From contig VXRI01000099.1 of NCBI GenBank assembly GCA_009838595.1, positions 1 to 8,497 on the forward strand: 8,497 nucleotides of DNA, given 5' to 3'. The stretch comes from Chloroflexota bacterium. GTDB lineage: Bacteria > Chloroflexota > Dehalococcoidia > Lucifugimonadales > JADFKI01. The position numbers and the translations under genes are program-made. The notes under the pieces are model-generated. The model was not told where the DNA came from. It saw only the letters and a program-made list of their open reading frames with translations, and did not search any database. This document shows, piece by piece, positions 1 through 5,238 of the stretch; positions within the stretch are counted from its first letter, which is position 1; the number at the start of each line of letters is the position of its first letter.

Positions 1-648
1 TTCGAAACATTTTCGCGCAGACGGTCAAACACTCCGATAGTGTCGTACACGCTGAACCCGATCACGGTCAGCACCGCGACTAGGAACATCGTGTTGACTT
101 CGAGGCCCATCAGGTCGCCTAGAATGGCGAAAATGCCCACGACGATTACGAGGTCATGCACAAGCGCGACAAGCGCGGCTAATCCGTAGCGGAACGGTCG
201 CGGAACGCTGCGGAATGCCCACCATAAGTATATGAATATGCCCACCGCTGCCGCGATTACCGCGTACGCGCCGTTCAGAATCGTCTCGCGCGCCACCACG
301 GGCGACACGAGGTCGGATGACAGCACTTCGATGCCATCAGGGGACAGACTCGACTCAAGCGCGCTCAGTATGCCTTCCCGTTCGTTGGTGGAGAGTTGGC
401 GTGTCCGCAGAAAGTAGGTATTATCGCCGAAGCTCTGTACTGTCGAATCGACTTCGCCCAGGCTTGTCAACTGCGCCCTTAGCTCCTGCTGCGTCACTTC
501 CTGGGAAAACGCAAGCGTCATCGTGGAGCCGCCCCTGAAGTCGATGCCCGCTCGCAAACCAGGGTTGATGATGAGGAACACCACACCAGGCAATATCACG
601 ATAAACGAAAACAGGAAAAACCAGTTTCTCTTGCCTACAAAGTCCGAT
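1..648 (-). CDS. secF: Protein translocase subunit SecF (C-terminus beyond window; start codon disrupted)
   Basis: SecF pairs with SecD in the inner membrane and uses ion flow to help pull exported proteins out of SecYEG. I translated the complementary strand by hand and found one uninterrupted frame of 214 codons from 644 to the left edge. Numbering from the presumed Met, there is TM1 at about 9-27, the GIDFRGGS motif at 34-41 that follows TM1 in SecF, a periplasmic domain to about 125, then TM segments at about 127-145, 155-176 and 184-205, ending in the hallmark GFSVYDTIGVFDRLREN at 197-213. Roughly the last 80-100 residues of a typical 300-residue SecF are missing. The frame has no ATG, GTG or TTG before the conserved DFVGKRNW. 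Positions 648-645 read ATCG; removing the C at 646 gives ATG GAC TTT (MDFVGKRNW) 6 nt after AGGAG. This is a sequence error, a real start-codon mutation, or initiation at a rare codon. The gene follows secD by about 100 bp. Confidence 0.93.
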
Positions 649-654
649 TTGTTG

Positions 655-659
655 CTCCT
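655..659 (-). promoter_or_regulatory. Shine-Dalgarno site of secF
   Basis: On the minus strand AGGAG at 659-655 is followed by CAACAA and then ATCG at 648-645. The spacing is right for an ATG in place of ATCG. This site is the main argument that secF should begin at MDFVGKRNW and that the base at 646 is extra. No comparable site precedes the in-frame ATA at 674 or the out-of-frame TTG at 687. Confidence 0.7.
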
Positions 660-660
660 G

Positions 661-678
661 ACGGATAATTTTATCCGT
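661..678. repeat. Perfect 18-bp palindrome in the secD-secF gap
   Basis: The sequence ACGGATAA-TT-TTATCCGT has perfect 8-bp arms and ends one base before the secF Shine-Dalgarno site on the minus strand. In the mRNA it could form a short AU-rich hairpin that tunes secF translation or mRNA processing, or the DNA could be a protein-binding site. It lacks the GC-rich stem and U-run of a typical intrinsic terminator. Role unknown. Confidence 0.55.
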
Positions 679-745
679 TGAGTTCAATTTTTCTAATGCA
701 TCCGCCCTCTTGGATTCGGATTCGCCGCTGCCGTATCAGCAAGCA

Positions 746-2617
746 TTAGCCTCGCTGAGCGGCTGCCGCTGCCGGCTGCTGCGGTAGTTCGGATGCACCG
801 GTCGGTACGAATGCGCCTAGCAGCCGCGAGAGCCTGGTCGTTGCGATAACGCGCAGTATCGTCCTGCTCACGACTATTGCGGAGAACATACTGACCATCA
901 CGCCGATTGCCAGCGTCGCCGCGAAGCCCTGCACTATCGTCGTGCCGAGCTGGTTCGAGAAGTAGTACAGAATAGCGCAGGTTATCAGCGTGGACACATT
1001 GCTGTCGCGAATGGCGGGCCAAGCGCGGTTGAATCCGATGTTAATCGCGCTGATAAGGGTACGCCCATTGCGCAACTCATCCTTCATGCGCTCGAATATC
1101 AGCACATTCGCGTCCACCGCCATACCAACCGACAGAATCGTCGCAGCCACGCCCGACAGCGTGAGCGTAACAGGCATCAGCTTGAAAATTGCCAGCACGA
1201 GCGCAGTGTAAATGAGCAGCGCGACCGATGCCACAAGGCCGGGCACGCGATAGTACAGCGTCATAAATAGGAAGACGAGCGCCAGGCCGACCGCGCCGGC
1301 GACCACACTCTTGGCAAGTGAATCCGCACCCAAGATGGCGTCAACGCTTCGGCGCTGCAATAGCGTAATCGGGAATGGCAGACGGCCGCCTTCGAGCAGC
1401 AGCGAAATGTCCTGCGCGCGTTCGAGCGTGAAACCGCCTTCAATAATCGCTGTGCCGGTGGTGATAGGCTGGCGGACGACCGGCGCAATCAGCTCTTCGC
1501 CATCCAAGAAGATAGCGATGGAATCGGTAGGGCTGCCCGCAATCTCGGAGGTCTTCTCACCGAACAAGCGCGTGCCAAGCGAGTCGAATTCCAGGTTGAT
1601 GATGGGCTGGTCGCTCTGCGCATGCAGGCTGGCGTACGCCCTCGACAGATTGTCTCCACCAAGCCCAAAGTCTTCGTCCACGCGGCCCGGTTGCTCTATA
1701 AATGTTACAGTCGCCGCATCGCCGATTTTGGCTTGCGCGGTGACAAGATCGTCAGGCTCGACAGGTTCCGGCGTCTCGTCGGGGTCTGCCGGTAGATCCG
1801 GCGATGGCTGCGGGTACGGGAATACATACTGGTTCGTGCCTTCTAGCTTGCTAATGCCCGGAGGCGCTACCACGTAGTCGAGAAACTCGTTGCCGGCGAT
1901 GCTAACGGTGAAGCTCGGCAGAAATCCCGCCTGCAACTGGTTCTGATACGTGAATACATTCAATGTAGCAGCCGCAGTCGCGAACTCTTGCAGCAGATTG
2001 GCGTGAACCTGATCGAACTTTGAGGCGCCCACTTCTGTGAACTCCACAATGATGACAGGGATTTCCGAATTAGTGTCCTCCGTGCTTTCGGGCGCCTCGC
2101 TGCTTTCGGTATCGCTTTCAGGCAGCAATTCTTCAGGGAGTTGCTGCGCGGATACGCTGATCACATCTTCGTCAGTGATGGTGCCTTCGGTGGCTAGGTT
2201 GCGCGGCGGGCTGATTCTGCGATGCTTGAATTCAAGCTGAGCAGTCTCGCCGATTATGGCTTCCGCACGTTCGGGGTCGCCAACGCCCGGAAGCTGGATG
2301 AGCAGCCTGTCTTCGCCGAGAATCTGAATGATAGGCTCGCCCAAGCCAGAGGAGTTCACACGCCGTTCAATGATGCGCTGTAGGCTTTCCATGTCATCGG
2401 CGTTGGGCGGCTGTGGTTCGCCGCCCTCTTCCGCGATAGGTTCGGCGCGATAGACCAGGTGGCTGCCGCCCTGCAAGTCGAGCCCAAGGCTCAACCCTAG
2501 GAATGTATCGCCGCCTCTCTGAATGCCGCCAAGATTGATCGTCTGGAAACCGAGCAACAGCCCGGCACCCACAACCAGCAGCAAAATCGAAATTAACGCT
2601 CTTGCGTTCCTACGCAC
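746..2617 (-). CDS. secD: Protein translocase subunit SecD
   Basis: This is the RND-like SecD subunit, six-TM with a large periplasmic P1 domain, that works with SecF after SecA-driven translocation. With the GTG start at 2617 it is 623 residues. TM1 lies at about 7-26, the GLDLQGGSHLVY motif at 45-56, the C-terminal P1 part with the LEGGRLPFP motif at about 408-416, and the TM2-6 bundle from about 436 to 590, including AVDANVLIFERMKDE at 500-514 and GFNRAWPAIRDSN. The P1 domain has two acidic Pro/Glu/Asp/Ser-rich stretches at about 161-187 and 268-291, so the protein is long for SecD. The C-terminus is Ala-rich. I chose 2617 because GGAGG lies 5 nt upstream and the protein then begins MRRNARAL, next to TM1. 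An in-frame GTG at 2644 would add nine residues. The start overlaps the cca stop and secF follows. Confidence 0.97.
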   Translation of the reverse strand: MRRNARALISILLLVVGAGLLLGFQTINLGGIQRGGDTFLGLSLGLDLQGGSHLVYRAEPIAEEGGEPQPPNADDMESLQRIIERRVNSSGLGEPIIQILGEDRLLIQLPGVGDPERAEAIIGETAQLEFKHRRISPPRNLATEGTITDEDVISVSAQQLPEELLPESDTESSEAPESTEDTNSEIPVIIVEFTEVGASKFDQVHANLLQEFATAAATLNVFTYQNQLQAGFLPSFTVSIAGNEFLDYVVAPPGISKLEGTNQYVFPYPQPSPDLPADPDETPEPVEPDDLVTAQAKIGDAATVTFIEQPGRVDEDFGLGGDNLSRAYASLHAQSDQPIINLEFDSLGTRLFGEKTSEIAGSPTDSIAIFLDGEELIAPVVRQPITTGTAIIEGGFTLERAQDISLLLEGGRLPFPITLLQRRSVDAILGADSLAKSVVAGAVGLALVFLFMTLYYRVPGLVASVALLIYTALVLAIFKLMPVTLTLSGVAATILSVGMAVDANVLIFERMKDELRNGRTLISAINIGFNRAWPAIRDSNVSTLITCAILYYFSNQLGTTIVQGFAATLAIGVMVSMFSAIVVSRTILRVIATTRLSRLLGAFVPTGASELPQQPAAAAAQRG

Positions 2618-2627
2618 CGTTACCTCC
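2610..2627 (-). promoter_or_regulatory. cca stop / secD start overlap with Shine-Dalgarno
   Basis: On the minus strand GGAGG (2627-2623) is followed by five bases and then GTGCGTAG (2617-2610). This holds both the secD start GTG and the cca stop TAG, which overlap by eight bases in different frames. Such an arrangement normally means co-transcription and translational coupling, with ribosomes ending cca helping to start secD. Confidence 0.7.
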
Positions 2628-4187
2628 GCGCTCAAGACTGGCACGCACCAGCTCCAGAGCTTGCTCTTTAGAACTCACTTCTCCGCTCGCTTGAGCCTCG
2701 CGCACACCTTCTAGCAAAACACCGATTCTTGGTCCTGGCTCAAGCGTGAACTTGTCCATTATATCGTATCCGCTCACCAACTTAGGAAGTGTTTTCGCCG
2801 AATCTCGCAGCGTTATGCCGCCATCCACGCTTCCCGCGTGCAGAATGTGGCGGATTAAGCGGCAGTGCGCGTCCCAGTCGTCCTGTTCAATCATGGGGCC
2901 GCGCATCGCCATATAGTCGGCGGTATTCAGATACAGCGTGTCAAGCGCGACATCGCCGACATCGCGGTAGTACCTGTACAATGCGCGTTTCGTGGGCAGT
3001 TCGCCACGCGCCGCAAGCATTCTCGGACGCAGGTGGTGCTGCACCATACCGGCGACATGCTCAACACCGCGCTTGCCGAAGCGCAGCCGCGTGAGCATGC
3101 TGCGAACCATTTCCGCGCCTTCGCTGTGATGTCCTAAAAATCGAATACGCCCGGAATCTTCGACAGTCCTCGTGGCGGGCTTGGCGACATCGTGCAACAG
3201 CGCGGTCAATTTCAGAAACGCCAGCCTGTCGAAGCCATCGCTGACTTCGCCTGCGAAGTGTTCGTACATGCCGGTAAAGCGCGGCACTTTGGAGAGCAGC
3301 GATGGGTCGATATCATTCTCGTCGTCCGATTCATAGCCGTCATTCTCGTCATCGAACATCGCGTCAACCCACCTCACAGTCTCGATCTGATGATTGAGCA
3401 CATCCCAGTAGTGTTCCTTAGGCTGCGTTACGCCTCTCGAATCATCCAATTCCGGCAAGACTGCGCACAATAGACCTACTTCGTCAAGCAGCCGCACACC
3501 TTCGTATGCATTGAGCGTGCCCAAGAGCCGCATTAGTTCGTCTCGAACGCGTTCCTGCGCCACTTCATTGATACGATTCGCGCGCTCCTTGATAGCATTC
3601 GATGTCTCGGATTCTAGAGTGAAGCCGAATTGCGCCGCAAGTCTTGCGCCGCGCAACAGGCGGAGGAGATCTTCATCCAATGCCACAGCAGACACCATCC
3701 GCACTACACCGTCTCGCAGGTCGCATAGCCCGCCGCACGGGTCTAACAGGCAATCCTGCCATTCGTCGCAAACAGCTGCGTTGATGGGCAGTCCTAGCGC
3801 GTTGATGGTAAAGTCTCGCCGGCGCAGTTCTTGCTCTAGCTCCCCTTGATAGGTCGCAACGTCCACGATGCCCGTAGCAGCGCTGCCATCGCTCACCGCG
3901 ACGCGGGCAATCTGCCAATCGTAGTGCAAACGCACGCAGTTTCCACCAAGTGCGTTCGCAATCTCACTGCCTACCGCGTACGCATCCCTGTTGACGACGA
4001 TGTCGATGTCATACACGGCGCGCCCCATTATCGTATCGCGGATTACGCCGCCCACCAGATAGGCGTCAATGCTCGCGCCTGCACTGCACCTCTCGGTGAA
4101 AAATGCCGCAAGACGCTGCACCACCGGCGGAAAGCGCATGGCGTGCGTCAAGGCGGTATAGAGGGAAATTGAGGGTGCTTCGTACAT
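2610..4187 (-). CDS. cca: CCA tRNA nucleotidyltransferase / poly(A) polymerase family protein with HD domain
   Basis: This enzyme adds or repairs the 3' CCA end of tRNA from CTP and ATP; some bacterial relatives add only the A or make poly(A). The 525-residue protein shows the class II nucleotidyltransferase signature LVGGVIRD (44-51) with the metal-binding pair D60 and D62, the RRDFTINAL motif (123-131), DPCGGLCDLRDG (149-160), and EDLLRLLRGARLAAQFGF (172-189), where template-side residues lie. A C-terminal HD phosphohydrolase-like domain follows, with H266, H332-D333 and GHH at 352-354, then a tail with SGYDIMDKF and PGPRIGVLLEG like other family members. A strongly acidic stretch at about 279-294 (DDENDGYESDDENDID) interrupts the start of the HD domain. 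Specificity (CCA, CC or A) cannot be read safely by eye. The ATG at 4187 has no clear Shine-Dalgarno; Met17 at 4139 is an alternative. It lies 88 bp after def and overlaps secD. Confidence 0.92.
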   Translation of the reverse strand: MYEAPSISLYTALTHAMRFPPVVQRLAAFFTERCSAGASIDAYLVGGVIRDTIMGRAVYDIDIVVNRDAYAVGSEIANALGGNCVRLHYDWQIARVAVSDGSAATGIVDVATYQGELEQELRRRDFTINALGLPINAAVCDEWQDCLLDPCGGLCDLRDGVVRMVSAVALDEDLLRLLRGARLAAQFGFTLESETSNAIKERANRINEVAQERVRDELMRLLGTLNAYEGVRLLDEVGLLCAVLPELDDSRGVTQPKEHYWDVLNHQIETVRWVDAMFDDENDGYESDDENDIDPSLLSKVPRFTGMYEHFAGEVSDGFDRLAFLKLTALLHDVAKPATRTVEDSGRIRFLGHHSEGAEMVRSMLTRLRFGKRGVEHVAGMVQHHLRPRMLAARGELPTKRALYRYYRDVGDVALDTLYLNTADYMAMRGPMIEQDDWDAHCRLIRHILHAGSVDGGITLRDSAKTLPKLVSGYDIMDKFTLEPGPRIGVLLEGVREAQASGEVSSKEQALELVRASLERGGNGA

Positions 4188-4260
4188 TATAGAGTGCGGG
4201 GTGTCACGCGTCCCGATGGCGAAGAGTGTGTAGCTGCGTTCGTAGCAAAGGCGCTCGCCA

Positions 4261-4284
4261 CTATTTGAGATTTTGCTATTTGAG
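4261..4284 (-). repeat. 15-bp tandem repeat unit across the def stop
   Basis: On the minus strand CTCAAATAG occurs at 4284-4276 and again at 4269-4261, separated by CAAAAT. The copies are 15 bp apart and so in the same frame. The first TAG is the def stop and the second would stop any read-through after five more codons. It looks like a small local duplication; no function is evident. Confidence 0.5.
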
Positions 4285-4923
4285 CTTTAATGTGGCGGGA
4301 GTGTTGCGCGAGTCTTGTTCGGGCAACCACAGACCGCTTTCACTGGCGTGCGAGGCTTGCGGCGTATCGTCGGCGTCAGTGCCATTCGTCGCGGCTGTGT
4401 CGTCATCTTGCGCAGCATCCGCATCGTCCGGCTCTGGCGCAGATTCGTCTTCTTCCACAACCTTGATGAGCTTTTCATGCGCCTCCATGTGGTCGGTGTA
4501 CAGGATGCCGTTCAGGTGATCGACTTCATGCTCCATCGCTTGCGACAGCGTATCTTCAGCGCGCAGCTTCACGGTCTTAGCAGTGTGGTCAAGCGCGCGG
4601 AAGCGTATCCACGCGGATCGCGTTACGAAGCCCTTATAGCCCGCGATACTCAGGCAGCCCTCTTCGACGCGGCGCTCGCCTTCGCGCAGCGTGATTTCGG
4701 GGTTGATGTAGATGCGCGCATCATCTTCGTCCGGCAGCTGAATCACGACCACACGCCATAGTTCGCTAACCTGATTCGCCGCGAGACCCACGCCGTTCGC
4801 ATCGCGCATCGTGTCAACCATGTCGTACGCGAGACGCAGCACGCTGTCGTTGATGGCGCGCACTCTCTTCGCCCTTTGGCGAAGCATGGGATGCGGTATT
4901 TGTAGTATTTCACGAATAGCCAT
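4276..4923 (-). CDS. def: Peptide deformylase with acidic C-terminal tail
   Basis: Peptide deformylase is a metalloenzyme that removes the formyl group from the initiator methionine of new proteins at the ribosomal exit. All three family motifs are present: GVGLAANQ at 44-51, EGCLS at 88-92 with metal ligand C90, and HEVDH at 132-136 with ligands H132 and H136 and catalytic E133. The enzyme core ends near residue 155, the usual size of a bacterial deformylase. About 60 further residues follow: an Asp/Glu/Ala-rich stretch (about 157-187), then a Ser/Pro/Asn-rich end finishing TLKLK. The extension has no recognisable domain and is probably disordered. The ATG at 4923 is supported by GAGG six bases upstream. 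It is the first gene of the run def-cca-secD-secF, and a good promoter lies about 100 bp upstream. Confidence 0.96.
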   Translation of the reverse strand: MAIREILQIPHPMLRQRAKRVRAINDSVLRLAYDMVDTMRDANGVGLAANQVSELWRVVVIQLPDEDDARIYINPEITLREGERRVEEGCLSIAGYKGFVTRSAWIRFRALDHTAKTVKLRAEDTLSQAMEHEVDHLNGILYTDHMEAHEKLIKVVEEDESAPEPDDADAAQDDDTAATNGTDADDTPQASHASESGLWLPEQDSRNTPATLKLK

Positions 4924-4929
4924 CGTCAG

Positions 4930-4933
4930 CCTC
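4930..4933 (-). promoter_or_regulatory. Ribosome binding site of def
   Basis: GAGG on the minus strand at 4933-4930 lies six bases before the ATG at 4923. It supports that start, which also gives the normal deformylase N-terminus (AIREILQIPHPMLR). Confidence 0.55.
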
Positions 4934-5026
4934 GCAATGCGTGCGCTGCATGTGCAGTCCTAGGAATCGATTGCTACGGACCAAGTTGACTCAGATCGGC
5001 GCATGCATTTATCAGTTCAACACCTG

Positions 5027-5055
5027 ATTATAGACCCACTGGTAAGTTAGTGCAA
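5027..5055 (-). promoter_or_regulatory. Candidate sigma-70-type promoter of def-cca-secD-secF
   Basis: Reading the minus strand, TTGCAC at 5055-5050 is followed by exactly 17 bases and then a perfect TATAAT at 5032-5027. Transcription would start near 5020, giving a leader of about 95 bases before the def ATG. The -35 box matches consensus only in its TTG, so the call rests mainly on the -10 box, the spacing and the position ahead of the operon. No operator-like repeat stands out beside it. Confidence 0.55.
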
Positions 5056-5173
5056 AGAATTGCGTGCTGCTGGAGGTGTATGGCGTTTCGTCTTGCCTCC
5101 TAGCCTTTCCACTCTGATATAGGAACACGAAGGGCGACTCTATGCCTTCACACAATAATCACTATTCTGGTTG

Positions 5174-5202
5174 TTGCACGATTATGCGCCTTTGACTAGA
5201 AT
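5174..5202 (+). promoter_or_regulatory. Candidate sigma-70-type promoter of the EF-G-like gene
   Basis: TTGCAC at 5174-5179, 17 bases, then TAGAAT at 5197-5202 (five of six to TATAAT). Transcription would start near 5209, leaving a leader of about 30 bases that keeps the GGAGGG site intact. The -35 hexamer and spacing are the same as in the candidate def promoter on the other strand. An overlapping alternative, TTGACT (5192-5197) with TTTTAT (5215-5220), would start transcription inside the ribosome binding site and is less likely. Confidence 0.5.
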
Positions 5203-5224
5203 TGGGGGAACACATTTTATAGCC

Positions 5225-5230
5225 GGAGGG
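5225..5230 (+). promoter_or_regulatory. Strong ribosome binding site of the EF-G-like gene
   Basis: GGAGGG at 5225-5230 lies eight bases before the ATG at 5239. It is the strongest Shine-Dalgarno site in the window and fixes the start of the gene. Confidence 0.75.
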
Positions 5231-5238
5231 AAAGCAGT

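Larger units (their letters stand above)
4924..5238. other. Divergent intergenic region between def and the EF-G-like gene
   Basis: This 315-bp gap is visibly richer in AT than the genes beside it. It holds candidate promoters for both directions (minus 5055-5027, plus 5174-5202) and the two ribosome binding sites. I find no tRNA, no strong structured RNA and no convincing gene. A seven-codon ATG frame at 5080-5103 behind a GGAGG is the only small reading frame with a ribosome-binding-like sequence, but it lies upstream of the better plus-strand promoter. Confidence 0.7.

Noticed and set aside
421..687. 88-codon TTG-started minus-strand frame overlapping the secF start
   Set aside because: It lies in a different frame from secF, whose frame encodes unmistakable SecF motifs. 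Its product has no recognisable features and it has no ribosome binding site.
693..1022. 109-codon minus-strand frame over the end of secD
   Set aside because: It runs inside the conserved secD transmembrane coding region in another frame and has arginine-rich shadow composition.
1311..1877. 188-codon plus-strand frame opposite secD
   Set aside because: It lies antisense to conserved secD sequence. Its Ser/Pro-rich composition is what reverse reading of such genes gives, and no ribosome binding site is seen.
4186..4191. TATAAT overlapping the cca start codon on the minus strand
   Set aside because: No -35-like hexamer lies 16-18 bases upstream, and a transcript from it would start inside the coding region. 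Probably chance.
5011..5028. Small inverted repeat ATCAG/CTGAT near the def promoter -10
   Set aside because: Only five bases pair exactly; too short to distinguish from chance in AT-rich sequence.
5080..5103. Seven-codon frame (ATG to TAG) behind GGAGG in the divergent gap, a possible leader peptide
   Set aside because: The spacing from GGAGG to ATG is only three bases, it lies upstream of the better promoter, and no attenuator-like structure follows.
5192..5220. Alternative plus-strand promoter TTGACT-N17-TTTTAT
   Set aside because: The -35 is good, but transcription would begin at about 5227, inside the GGAGGG ribosome binding site, so the TTGCAC/TAGAAT pair is preferred.
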